A stretch of 64,000 nt of DNA from the NCBI GenBank assembly GCA_902780525.1, contig CACZFL010000004.1, forward strand, positions 1-64,000, in the 5' to 3' direction. The notes beneath the pieces were generated by a model. The model did not search any database. It saw nothing but the letters and a program-made list of their open reading frames with translations, and was not told the DNA's origin. This DNA comes from an uncultured bacterium. GTDB taxonomy: Bacteria > Cyanobacteriota > Vampirovibrionia > Gastranaerophilales > Gastranaerophilaceae. Shown here piece after piece: positions 7,590 through 16,582 of the stretch (position 1 is the first letter of the stretch; each line of letters starts with the position of its first letter). The position numbers and the translations under genes were made by a program.

Positions 7590-8102
7590 TTAGTCTTTGT
7601 CTGACGGTAATGACATTATTAATGTGACAATCCAGCCAATTACCGTAAATCCGAGAATTAGGTTACAGATGTATAAAATAAGTGCATTATCTTTATTATT
7701 TTCAATAGCAAGGATTGTCGGCAAGAAATATATATAAAGAAAAATCTCTGAGATAATAAACGCTGCAATATAATATACAATCATTCCTCCTGCAGTTACA
7801 TCTTTGCCTGTGGTTGCAAAAACTGTTATAGCAAAACCTGCTGCTAATGCTTTTAACAGGATTCCGATATTGTAGGGGATTTCGTGTACATTGTGTTTTG
7901 CAGGTGGCTCAAAGTCCGGGATGTTAAAAATAGCACCGCATCGCTGACAAAAGTTGTCATCAATATTTACAGGAGCCTTACATTTTGTGCAAAATAACTC
8001 AGGTGTATCAGGTATATTAAGCTCTTTCTTACAATATTTGCATTTTTTTGCGTCTATTTTTATCTCATTTCCGCAATGTCTGCATATTTTCATTTCACCC
8101 AT
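7590..8102 (-). CDS. Double zinc-ribbon protein with superinfection-immunity-like membrane domain
   Basis: 170 aa. Two CxxC...CxxC zinc ribbons occupy residues 7-57 (CRHCGNEI...CKYCKKEL and CTKCKAP...CQRCGAIF). Three hydrophobic segments follow (about 80-100, 105-128, 140-163). The last part, YFLPTILAIEN...ALILYICNLILGFTVIGWIVTLIMSL, matches the pattern of the Imm_superinfect family (YFLPT ... N...GWT.IGW), named after a phage T4 immunity protein but widespread in bacteria. The likely form is an inner-membrane protein with a cytoplasmic zinc-ribbon head. GAGG precedes the start. Function in the cell is unknown; a phage-defence role is only a family-name association. Confidence 0.75.
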   Translation of the reverse strand: MGEMKICRHCGNEIKIDAKKCKYCKKELNIPDTPELFCTKCKAPVNIDDNFCQRCGAIFNIPDFEPPAKHNVHEIPYNIGILLKALAAGFAITVFATTGKDVTAGGMIVYYIAAFIISEIFLYIYFLPTILAIENNKDNALILYICNLILGFTVIGWIVTLIMSLPSDKD

Positions 8103-8184
8103 AATCTTTTCCTCAATATAATTTTACTCATATTTATAATATATTGTAAAATTTTAACATTTGTTGATAATTGTAACATAACAA

Positions 8185-9771
8185 TTATTTCTTTTTTACA
8201 TCATCAAGTTTTTTATTAACATCGTGCAGTTTATTTCTGAGTAAATACAAGTATTCTTCCAGGTTCGATTCATGAAGATATTTTTCATCGTAAAAATATT
8301 TCATCTGACTGGTACTTTGAATTTTATCATTTAAATCTGTTATATTGAACCTTAGCAGTTTGTTTTTAAATATGAAAAAAGATTTTTCGATTTTATCGCC
8401 TTTCATAACTAAAATTTGCGTTGCGATTGTCTTGCGAACTTTAGGACAGCTCAGTCTTAAATCTTTTCCGTCAGGTGTAATATTGTTAAATTTTACAGCA
8501 GTTGTTGCGTATTGGGTTGAAATATTATTCTCCTTTTTAAATATGTCGCGTTTAGGATTTTTTTGTAGTAACTTTCTTATTTTTACTTTGTAGTCTATAA
8601 AGTCTTTGTGTATATCGTCTAAAATTCCTTTGTATTGTTCAAGATTTGCCGTATTAGTATTGGCTTTGATATTATTCAGTTCTGTATATTCGTTTATTCT
8701 TTCTCTTGAAAAATCAAGGAATGATTCTAATTCCTGATTTGCACATTTAAGATATGAGAATAAATTTGACTGTTCAATTTCATTTTGTGTATAGTAATCG
8801 GGAATTGCATATATACGTTTTTCTTTGTCACCGCTTAAGGAAAATCTGTATGGCATGTTCCTTTGTACAGTGCCGAGTTTTTGATTAATAATAAATTTTT
8901 GTTCATTTTTTTCTGCATTTGTTATGGTTATTTCAAGGAATGTATCACTATTATGTACTATGTGGTATATATTTAAGTCTTCTCCTTTAGGCCCCGCATT
9001 ATGAAACCCGATTCTGTGTTTTCCGGCCTGTGCTATGTATTTTTTATATAAGGTTCTTATTCTTGACCTTGTATATACTTCCTGCACCTGTTTATAAATT
9101 TCTTCTGCTGTATTAATTTTATTGATAATAGCCCTTGTTAGTTCTTTTTCAGCAAAATTAATGATACCAAAATCTTTTATTGCAAGATTTTTAGGTGCGC
9201 AACGCATTGTTCTGTTCAGTTCTTCAATAATTTTCGAAGTTGAAGGTTTTTGTATATATCCTTGTGGTGTTTTTGCCGGCATATATTTGTTTTTTGCTTC
9301 ATATAATATTTTGTCAATATAATCAAGAATTTCACTCATGTCGTCTTCTATGTTATTCTCAATATTTTTTGAATAAACATATTCACTGCTTCTATTATCC
9401 AAGCTAAAATGGCTTATAACTTCATTGCTATCCTGTTTGAGTATATTAAAACTTACGGTGCTGCTGTTTGGTGAATATACGTGATAATTTTGTTTGCTAC
9501 CTGAAATAACAATCCCTTCTTCTATGTTTCTGCCGATTTGTAGGATACCGATTTTTTTTAATTTTTGTTCTATTACTGATAAATCCTGTAAACCGATATC
9601 ATGAAAAAAGTTTTCTAAAACATAAGATATCCCTTTGACCTGCGATAACATAAATCTCTGGGCATAATTAGACAGTTTGCTCTTTTTTATTTTGAGTATT
9701 TGAGTATTTATTGGATGAATTGCTATTGGACTCATATTAGATATAAATATCATAAAAAAAATTTTTGCCAT
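8185..9771 (-). CDS. Uncharacterised 528-aa protein
   Basis: No family recognised. A soluble, lysine-rich protein with predicted long helices in the C-terminal half and no signal peptide. The start is uncertain: the first ATG (9771) has no ribosome site, and a second in-frame ATG at 9735 (MSPIAIHPINTQ) is an alternative. There are no catalytic motifs I can point to. It sits divergently from the MFS transporter, 85 nt away. Confidence 0.6.
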   Translation of the reverse strand: MAKIFFMIFISNMSPIAIHPINTQILKIKKSKLSNYAQRFMLSQVKGISYVLENFFHDIGLQDLSVIEQKLKKIGILQIGRNIEEGIVISGSKQNYHVYSPNSSTVSFNILKQDSNEVISHFSLDNRSSEYVYSKNIENNIEDDMSEILDYIDKILYEAKNKYMPAKTPQGYIQKPSTSKIIEELNRTMRCAPKNLAIKDFGIINFAEKELTRAIINKINTAEEIYKQVQEVYTRSRIRTLYKKYIAQAGKHRIGFHNAGPKGEDLNIYHIVHNSDTFLEITITNAEKNEQKFIINQKLGTVQRNMPYRFSLSGDKEKRIYAIPDYYTQNEIEQSNLFSYLKCANQELESFLDFSRERINEYTELNNIKANTNTANLEQYKGILDDIHKDFIDYKVKIRKLLQKNPKRDIFKKENNISTQYATTAVKFNNITPDGKDLRLSCPKVRKTIATQILVMKGDKIEKSFFIFKNKLLRFNITDLNDKIQSTSQMKYFYDEKYLHESNLEEYLYLLRNKLHDVNKKLDDVKKK

Positions 9772-9856
9772 TTATATTTTTCTATTGACGGGGTGTTGTT
9801 TTACCGCTAAACTTAAATAAGACAGTTTATAAGAAGAGTTTATAGGGGTAAATTAT

Positions 9857-11224
9857 ATGGAGGAATTAAAAAAGTTTAATACAGCTAAGTTTTTGAGCTT
9901 TGCGCTTGGCTTTTTCGGCTTGCAGTTTGCCTGGCAGATGAGAATAATTTTATCGGGTCCTGTAACAGAAAATCTTGGCGCATCACCATTTATTTTTGGT
10001 CTAATTTGGCTCGCAGGCCCTTTTACGGGAATGGTTGTTCAGCCAATAATCGGTGCTTTGTCCGATAAAACAACATCAAGTTTTGGCAGGCGCAGACCAT
10101 ATTTATTGGGTGGAGCTTTGTTATCTGCTCTAGCTCTCTGGGCGCTTCCTAACTCAGAACTCATTACTAATACATTAGGATCTGCTTTCGGATTTTCAAT
10201 TCATCCGCTTGCAGCACTTTGTTTTGCGGCAGTTATGATTTGGATTTTGGATGCTTGTGTTAATATTGCTCAAGGACCATACAGAGCGTTAGTCCCTGAC
10301 GTTGTTCCTCCGGAACAGCACTCTGTTGCTAACTCTTACATTAGTCTTGCAATAGGACTTGGTTCTGTTGTAGCTGCAGGAACATCACCGTTTTTAAAAT
10401 GGGCGTTTGGTTATCAGATGTCTATAAATGCTCAGTTTATTATGGCGGCTATCGCATTTCTTCTCGGTATGACCTGGACATGTATAATGATTAAGGAACG
10501 CAAATATGAGCCAAAAGAAGAAGAACAAAAAGTGAAGTTCAATTTTATGCAGAGTTTAAAAGACTTTTTTGCATTATCACCTGAAGTCGGTAAAATTTGC
10601 TGGATGCAATTCTTTACTTGGATCGGTAATATGTGTATGATGATTTACTTTACTCAGTATGCTGTACATACTGTTTTTGGAGTTCCTGACTTGTCTGCTG
10701 TAAATGAAGTTGTTAAATCATCATATGATCATGCAGTTCTGAACGGTACTAACTTCTCATCAATCTGTTTTGCAATATTCAATCTTGTTTGTTTTATTGT
10801 AGCAATTCCTATTGGTGTAATGGCTGTTAAATACGGTAACAAAAAAGTTCATGTTATCTCAATGATTTCGATGGCTTTAGCATTTCTGGGTATGGCGTTT
10901 TGTCATGAACCTAAAGTCGTTGCAGCATTAATGGGTTTGTCAGGATTAGGCTGGGCAAGTATTTGTGCACTTCCGTTTGCAATGCTTTCGCAGTATATCA
11001 AACCGGGCACGGAAGGTTCTGTAATGGGTATATTTAATATATTTATAGCAGGTCCTCAGGTATTTGTATGTACGCTAGTTTCCTGGTTTATTAATAAATG
11101 TTCGTTTAACGTATTAGACGGTGTAAATTATCACTGGGAATACACATTTGTTATAGGAGCAGCGTGCCTCGTAGCAGCATCTTTAATCGCAATACGTGTA
11201 AAAGACAAAACTGTTGAGGCATAA
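9857..11224 (+). CDS. MFS transporter, sugar (SUT/GPH-like) type
   Basis: 455 aa with about twelve hydrophobic segments. The loop 2-3 motif GALSDKTTSSFGRRRPYLLGG is the form found in sucrose/maltose-type proton symporters (GRRRP). A central cytoplasmic loop near residue 215 (KERKYEPKEEEQK) separates the two six-helix halves. It probably imports a disaccharide or glycoside with protons across the inner membrane; the substrate is inferred from the motif only. The ribosome site lies in AGGGGTAAAT, one copy of a dispersed repeat in this window. No sugar-processing gene is adjacent. Confidence 0.85.
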   Translation: MEELKKFNTAKFLSFALGFFGLQFAWQMRIILSGPVTENLGASPFIFGLIWLAGPFTGMVVQPIIGALSDKTTSSFGRRRPYLLGGALLSALALWALPNSELITNTLGSAFGFSIHPLAALCFAAVMIWILDACVNIAQGPYRALVPDVVPPEQHSVANSYISLAIGLGSVVAAGTSPFLKWAFGYQMSINAQFIMAAIAFLLGMTWTCIMIKERKYEPKEEEQKVKFNFMQSLKDFFALSPEVGKICWMQFFTWIGNMCMMIYFTQYAVHTVFGVPDLSAVNEVVKSSYDHAVLNGTNFSSICFAIFNLVCFIVAIPIGVMAVKYGNKKVHVISMISMALAFLGMAFCHEPKVVAALMGLSGLGWASICALPFAMLSQYIKPGTEGSVMGIFNIFIAGPQVFVCTLVSWFINKCSFNVLDGVNYHWEYTFVIGAACLVAASLIAIRVKDKTVEA

Positions 11225-11238
11225 AACTTTAATATTTT

Positions 11239-12438
11239 TTATTGCAAAAGTCCCGGCTCAGCTTTTGAGCCGGTGATTTTTTCTCTGAGGAAGAATATAA
11301 GTTCAGGTAATGCAACCGCCAGCAAGAAGCTGCTTATCCCTACATTTGCTGCAATATTTGCAGATTTAATTCTGACCGCTCTTTTTGCGTATTTGCTTAT
11401 GTCGTTGCTTTTTCTGACTTCTGCTGAAAATTTTTCAATTTCTTTTGTAAAATCATTAATTTTTCTTGTATCAACAAATTCTCTCGGGTCGCGAACTCTG
11501 TTTTTTAAATACTTTACTCCGCAGTATTCTTCGCAGAGTTTTGAAAATCTGTTGTTAGGATTTTTGTCTAAAAACTTAATAACATCTTCTCTTGATTTTG
11601 GCATTTCTATTGCACCGTTTTTTATTGCTTTAAGAAATTCGCTGTCATTCATTAATTTCGGATCAAGGTTTACGTCTGTGTTAAAAAGCTTCATAGAGAG
11701 TTTATCAAGTCCTTTCGCAAGATAAATCGGAAAAACGAAGTTTAAAAACATCATCATAGAATTTTTAAATCCAAGTTCCATTTGTTCATATCTGTTTCTT
11801 CCTGTCCATACTCGCCCTATAGTCAAACCGCCGTCTGTAACAGCCATTTTGTTTACGTTTGACATATTTGCCATTGTTGATGCAAGACCTTTGAATGAGA
11901 TATTATTCTTGACCTCAGTTTTTTTATTTGCTTCCTGTTGTTTTTTTATTTTTTCTGTCAGTTTAAAATTCAGTTTAGGAAGAATAAACCCCATTAGTGC
12001 TATTGGAATAAGCGTTGTAACAGCAAATTTACCTGCCTGTAAATTCTGATATTTACTCTTGTTCTTTGAAGCTTTTTCCAAATCTTTAACTGCTTCGGGG
12101 GCTTTTTCTTTAAATTTTTCAATATTATATTTTATTCCCTGGTCTTTGCGTTCTTTGAACAGGCTCATATTTACACCGGCATTATATCCGCATTTTTTTA
12201 TAACTTTGTTGCATAAGCTTCCCAAAACAACCGGACCGCCCATCCAGATTGCAGATGTACCGTACTCATCAATAAACCTTTCTCTGACTGCATTATTTGC
12301 CATTTGTTTTGAATCTTTAAGGTTTTGGTTGTACGTTAAACCGAGTTTTGCAGGGATTTCTATGCAGCAGTCACGAACAAATAGAGGGGCTATTCCTCTG
12401 TTATTTCCGACTGCTGATATTATATTTATTAATGACAT
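11239..12438 (-). CDS. Uncharacterised 399-aa protein with two membrane segments
   Basis: No family recognised. Hydrophobic segments lie near residues 140-160 (AVTTLIPIALMGFILP) and 370-390 (ISSFLLAVALPELIFFL), with a moderately hydrophobic stretch around 235-250. A short NNISFKG motif (about 183) resembles the VSFQG/VSFQA near the N-termini of two other unknown proteins here (16046 and 60192 genes). AGGAG precedes the start. A leader of about 150 nt with competing hairpins lies upstream. Confidence 0.65.
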   Translation of the reverse strand: MSLINIISAVGNNRGIAPLFVRDCCIEIPAKLGLTYNQNLKDSKQMANNAVRERFIDEYGTSAIWMGGPVVLGSLCNKVIKKCGYNAGVNMSLFKERKDQGIKYNIEKFKEKAPEAVKDLEKASKNKSKYQNLQAGKFAVTTLIPIALMGFILPKLNFKLTEKIKKQQEANKKTEVKNNISFKGLASTMANMSNVNKMAVTDGGLTIGRVWTGRNRYEQMELGFKNSMMMFLNFVFPIYLAKGLDKLSMKLFNTDVNLDPKLMNDSEFLKAIKNGAIEMPKSREDVIKFLDKNPNNRFSKLCEEYCGVKYLKNRVRDPREFVDTRKINDFTKEIEKFSAEVRKSNDISKYAKRAVRIKSANIAANVGISSFLLAVALPELIFFLREKITGSKAEPGLLQ

Positions 12439-12483
12439 TTAATTTTTATCTCCTTTAATCGTACTCTGCTTTCTCTTAAATAT

Positions 12484-12572
12484 CCCGAAAGAGCCGATTA
12501 AAAAGAGTTTTTAGAGAAAACGCAAAACTCTGAGCCCTTTCGGGTTTAAATGAGTTTGATGATGTTTTGCGT
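12484..12572 (-). promoter_or_regulatory. Leader with competing hairpins upstream of the 399-aa gene
   Basis: Complementary pairs are ACGCAAAAC (12520-12528) with GTTTTGCGT (12564-12572), AAACTC (12525-12530) with GAGTTT (12552-12557), and CCCGAAAG with CTTTCGGG (12484-12491 and 12536-12543). The first two share bases, so they exclude each other. This suggests alternative folds; function is unknown. Confidence 0.35.
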
Positions 12573-12657
12573 AAAAATATGCCATAATCTTTTCCTTCTT
12601 AACTCATTCTAACATGAATGGAATGTTTGTAAATATTGAAAAAGTATATAAAATCAT

Positions 12658-14484
12658 TTATTCAACATACTGACCGTCAAAAAGTTCCAGAATCATTTTT
12701 TCCTGGTCAGATTCTGAATGAGTGTCATTTTCATTTTTTGTACTTTTTTCTCTCGGTTTTAAGTCATTTTCCGCTATTGTTGACTTAGGTTTAGTTTGTT
12801 CAATCAGCTTTTTTTTTTCTTCATCTTCAGCTTTTTTTACAAGTTCTGCTGATGCATTATTAGAACCGCTTATTTTTTCATCACCAGATTGCGGAAGTCT
12901 TACCGTAATTTTTGTATTTGAGTTGTTGAATAAAATTTTTGCCGCATCAACTAACATATCTTTTTTGTTGGTATTAGAATACTGTGATACAAAATTTTCT
13001 GTTTTAAATGTTATAATAATTTCTTCTTTTGTAATTTTAACCGGTGTACCCATCTGTTTCAAAAGAGCTCTCGCGGGAACGCTGTTTATGTTACTTAAAA
13101 GAGCAGCCCATAGTGATAAAATATCCATGCCATCTGCTTTTTTTGACATTGGTGGCGGCGTAAAATCTTCACTATTGTCTGCTGTTTCTTCATCTTTGCT
13201 GATTTTTTTCTCTGTCGGCTTTTGTTCTGTTTTCGTCATTTCCTTAGGCTCATTGTGAACTTTCGGTTCGGCAATAACCTGTACTTTTGGCGGATTGATA
13301 GGTGCAGAGCTTACTCTTTCTTGAACAACTCCGCCTTCCAAAGCTCTCACCCTGTTTTGCAGCTCCAAAAGTGATGTGTTTTCTGTCATATTAGCTAAAT
13401 CAATAATGCAGACTTCAAGCCAAAGGTGCTGATTTGCTGCCATTTTAACTTCTTTTATATAATAAGTTAATCTTTCAAGGAGGAATACAATTTGTTGCGT
13501 TTCGAGTTTATCTTTTTGTTTGATAAGTTCATCGGTTTGAAGTGCATTTAAACCTGTAAGGTCCGGAAGTAATTCTTTTTTACAGTTTTTTACCATAAGT
13601 AGATTTTTAAAATATTCCGATAAATTAGTTAAAATCTGAAGAGGTTCATTACCTGAGTTGTAGATGTCATTTATTATCTCAATAGCTTCATTTGGAGATG
13701 AGCTGATAATTTTTTCGCTTAGTTTATATAAAACGTCAAACGCTATTCGTCCAAGCACAGAGTTTACGTCTTCAGTTGTGACTTCTTTTGATGTTCCGAG
13801 CAGACTTAACTGGTCAAGAAGCGATATACTGTCACGCATACCTCCGGCTGAGTTTTTTGCAATAGAAAGAAGTGCGTCATCTGTAATTTTGATTTTCTCT
13901 TTATCCGCAATATATCTCAAATGCTTTACGATATCTTCTGTTGTTATGCGTCTGAAGTCAAATCTTTGGCATCTGCTTTTAATAGTGTCCAATACTTTAT
14001 GGACTTCGGTTGTCGCAAGTATAAATATAACATTTTCGGGCGGTTCCTCTAATGTTTTCAGAAGTGCATTAAATGCGTGATTTGTCAGCATATGGACTTC
14101 GTCTATAATGTATATTTTGTACTTTCCGAGAACGGGTACATACTGTATTTTTTCCAGAATATTTTGTGTGTCTTCAACTTTACGGTTTGAAGCTGCGTCG
14201 ATTTCTATTACGTCAATCGGAATTGAGTTTGTTATGTCTTTACAGCTCTCACATTCACCGCATGGATGCAGCGTCGGGCCGTTTTTACAATTCAAAGATT
14301 TTGCAAGAATTCTTGCTGTTGAAGTTTTACCCGTACCTCTGGGACCTGTAAATAAAAATGCGTGTGAAATTTTACCCAGCTCAATTGCACTTGCCAGAGT
14401 CTTTTTTATATGCTCCTGACCAATAAGTGTATCCAATGTCTGAGGACGATATTTTCTGTATAACGGTACGTATTTTTCACCCAT
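12658..14484 (-). CDS. dnaX: DNA polymerase III gamma/tau subunit
   Basis: 608 aa. The clamp-loader AAA+ ATPase begins MGEKYVPLYRKYRPQTLDTLIGQEH. Walker A is GPRGTGKTS (about 46-54), a four-cysteine zinc module follows (CKNGPTLHPCGECESC), Walker B is IYIIDEVHML (about 125), and the SRC arginine-finger motif is at about 168. The collar domain extends to about 370, then a charged linker rich in P, K and E. It assembles the clamp loader with delta and delta' (holA and holB, 28 kb away here). There is no ribosome site; an extended -10 (TGGTAAACT) lies 6 nt before the ATG, so the mRNA is probably leaderless. A run of ten A near codon 557 could allow slippage. Confidence 0.97.
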   Translation of the reverse strand: MGEKYVPLYRKYRPQTLDTLIGQEHIKKTLASAIELGKISHAFLFTGPRGTGKTSTARILAKSLNCKNGPTLHPCGECESCKDITNSIPIDVIEIDAASNRKVEDTQNILEKIQYVPVLGKYKIYIIDEVHMLTNHAFNALLKTLEEPPENVIFILATTEVHKVLDTIKSRCQRFDFRRITTEDIVKHLRYIADKEKIKITDDALLSIAKNSAGGMRDSISLLDQLSLLGTSKEVTTEDVNSVLGRIAFDVLYKLSEKIISSSPNEAIEIINDIYNSGNEPLQILTNLSEYFKNLLMVKNCKKELLPDLTGLNALQTDELIKQKDKLETQQIVFLLERLTYYIKEVKMAANQHLWLEVCIIDLANMTENTSLLELQNRVRALEGGVVQERVSSAPINPPKVQVIAEPKVHNEPKEMTKTEQKPTEKKISKDEETADNSEDFTPPPMSKKADGMDILSLWAALLSNINSVPARALLKQMGTPVKITKEEIIITFKTENFVSQYSNTNKKDMLVDAAKILFNNSNTKITVRLPQSGDEKISGSNNASAELVKKAEDEEKKKLIEQTKPKSTIAENDLKPREKSTKNENDTHSESDQEKMILELFDGQYVE

Positions 14485-14490
14485 AAAATC

Positions 14491-14496
14491 AGTTTA
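14491..14496 (-). promoter_or_regulatory. dnaX -10 element, leaderless start
   Basis: TAAACT preceded by TGG (extended -10) with only six nucleotides before the dnaX ATG at 14484, placing the expected transcription start on the A of the start codon. No Shine-Dalgarno sequence is present. Confidence 0.5.
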
Positions 14497-14504
14497 CCAT
14501 AAAA

Positions 14505-14533
14505 TTGCAATGAGTTACATTTTATATTAAAAT
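14505..14533 (+). promoter_or_regulatory. Amidase promoter, leaderless start
   Basis: -35 TTGCAA (14505-14510), 17-nt spacer, -10 TAAAAT (14528-14533), then six nucleotides to the ATG at 14540. This predicts transcription starting at the start codon itself. No ribosome site is present. It lies divergently against the dnaX promoter. Confidence 0.6.
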
Positions 14534-14539
14534 TTTTGT

Positions 14540-15877
14540 ATGAGAAGAGCACTGATTTTTTTTATATTATTTTTTGTCGTTATATCGCGGGTTAATGCAT
14601 TAGAAGTTGTTATGCCTGCTGATAAAAAGACTGTTACAACAAAAGATTATGCGTTTATATATGGTAAAGCAAGTAATGCTGATACTCTTACAATAAATGA
14701 TAAGAGTGTTTATGTTGCTCCAAATGGTGCTTTTGCACATTCCGTAAAATTACACGACGGCGAAAACAGAGTTATTATAAGGACTCTTTACGGGGGCTTA
14801 ACATTGTATAAGTATTACAAAACTTCACCTCAAAGCGTTGAACTTCAAGTAGAGGAGTTTGAACCCGTTAAGGCGTATGTTAATGCCGATAATACGCCGC
14901 TAAGAAGTACTCCTGTTGATGCAGGCTTAAACAGAATATCACACCTGTTCGGAGGAACGCATATTATGGTTAACGGCTCAAAGGGTTCTTTTTACAGAGT
15001 TTATTTGTCAAAAGATAAAGAAGGCTGGATAGCAAAAAAAGACGTGACACTTACTGATGAAGAGTTTTATCCTGCTGAGTTTATAAATATGGATAGCGAA
15101 CGGTTTAAAAATGCTATGGTGCAGTCAATATCTTTTTCTAAAAAAATTCCATATACAATAGAGGACTGTGAAAAAGAAATTATTTTCAGAGTATATAATC
15201 CTGAACTTTCAGAGGAATCCGTGTATAACTTAAGTATTCCAAAACCTGTAAAGTATGCATATAATGTTGCTCTCAATGAAGGTGAATATACTTTTAAGGT
15301 ACGAAAGCTGTCTGAAAATATTAAGGACATTACAGTTGTAATAGATGCCGGTCACGGTGGCTCTGAAAGAGGTGCAATCGGTTGTCTTGGTGATGAAGAA
15401 AAAAATATTAATTTAAAAATAGCTCAAAAAGTTGCAGAATACCTGGAAAAACGCGATATTAACGTCATTATGACCAGAGATGTTGACGCAAATGTTTCTC
15501 TTGAGGACAGAGTTAATATATCTAAAGAAAATTCTGCAGATATCTTTGTAAGTATTCATCTGAACTCAATCGGTGATATACCAATGGATATTCATAAAAA
15601 TAAAGGTACCAGCGTTTATTATTATAATAACAATTCGAAAATACTTGCGGATATTCTTCAGCAGGAAGTTACTCATTATGCCGGTACTCGTGATAGTGGC
15701 GTTCAGGCAGGCAGCTTTGCTGTTATCAGACCTTCAGATTACGCTGCGGTTCTTGTTGAAGCCGCTTATATGACGAACCCTTATGATTCAATGCTTTATA
15801 CAAATGACAAGTGGATTAATAAAGCCGCAAAAGGTATTGCCGAAGGGATTATACGTTATATAAAGTTAAATAAGTAA
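14540..15877 (+). CDS. N-acetylmuramoyl-L-alanine amidase, Amidase_3
   Basis: 445 aa. A signal peptide (MRRALIFFILFFVVISRVNA) is followed by a beta-rich domain (about 22-95), an SH3-like domain (about 109-172) and a C-terminal zinc amidase (about 264-440). Zinc and catalytic residues are visible: DAGHGG (His), GDEEKNINL (Glu), SIHLNS (His) and VEAAYMTN (Glu). It cleaves the MurNAc-L-Ala bond of peptidoglycan outside the cytoplasmic membrane, in cell separation or wall turnover. The gene stands alone, divergent from dnaX, and appears to be translated from a leaderless mRNA. Confidence 0.93.
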   Translation: MRRALIFFILFFVVISRVNALEVVMPADKKTVTTKDYAFIYGKASNADTLTINDKSVYVAPNGAFAHSVKLHDGENRVIIRTLYGGLTLYKYYKTSPQSVELQVEEFEPVKAYVNADNTPLRSTPVDAGLNRISHLFGGTHIMVNGSKGSFYRVYLSKDKEGWIAKKDVTLTDEEFYPAEFINMDSERFKNAMVQSISFSKKIPYTIEDCEKEIIFRVYNPELSEESVYNLSIPKPVKYAYNVALNEGEYTFKVRKLSENIKDITVVIDAGHGGSERGAIGCLGDEEKNINLKIAQKVAEYLEKRDINVIMTRDVDANVSLEDRVNISKENSADIFVSIHLNSIGDIPMDIHKNKGTSVYYYNNNSKILADILQQEVTHYAGTRDSGVQAGSFAVIRPSDYAAVLVEAAYMTNPYDSMLYTNDKWINKAAKGIAEGIIRYIKLNK

Positions 15878-16045
15878 ATATTAATAAATAAAAAAGTTGA
15901 ATTTTAAATTATTTTTATGCCGGTTAAAGTTTTACGCTGGCTAAATTTATGTTGATTGTAAAAATTTGTAAATATAATTACATTTAAATAGCAAAAAATA
16001 TAATTAGTGATTTTATAATTAAATAAACATGAAAAGGAGTGTACA

Positions 16046-16576
16046 ATGCGTATCAATAAGATTAATTCTGCTTTTAGCTGTAAAATAAACAGTAATCAGG
16101 AGTTAACAAAAATTGGTAAGGGAGTATCATTTCAAGGAAAATTTGTGAAATTGAGACTTTGTTCAAAACACGCTCCTTTTTATCAAGCACAACAAGTGTA
16201 CTGGGAACTTGGTCTTAGGAAAGTAAAAGAAGTTACTGCAGGTGGAGAACGAATTGGCTGGGACGCTGTACTTGATAATAAATTTGATCACTGGTGTTTT
16301 GGTAAAGATAAGTCATCCGCAATAGAAATTGCTATCAGAAATTCGGATCATTATGTCGCAGATTCAAGAGTAGCAGAAGGTAATATGGGCAGCTTAAGTC
16401 TTGATTACCACAGCCCTTCATATGCCTCATATTATAATGGGCAGGTATATTTTACTGATGAAGGTGAAAAAATCGGCTCTGATATTATCAGTAAATCTGC
16501 TTATGTTGTATATGCTCCCGGAGCTTCTAAAATAGAACCGCCTAAAAAATCATGGCTTGAAAGAATGTTTGATTAA
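16046..16576 (+). CDS. Uncharacterised 176-aa protein with VSFQG motif
   Basis: No family recognised. The N-terminus is polar and followed by KGVSFQGKF (about 27-35), a short motif resembling those in other unknown proteins of this window. The body is mixed and soluble (YWELGLRKVKEVTAGGERIGWDA), with an alanine/proline-containing end. AAAGGAG lies 7 nt before the ATG. It ends 6 nt from the convergent folE2 gene without a visible terminator. Confidence 0.65.
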   Translation: MRINKINSAFSCKINSNQELTKIGKGVSFQGKFVKLRLCSKHAPFYQAQQVYWELGLRKVKEVTAGGERIGWDAVLDNKFDHWCFGKDKSSAIEIAIRNSDHYVADSRVAEGNMGSLSLDYHSPSYASYYNGQVYFTDEGEKIGSDIISKSAYVVYAPGASKIEPPKKSWLERMFD

Positions 16577-16582
16577 AACGAG

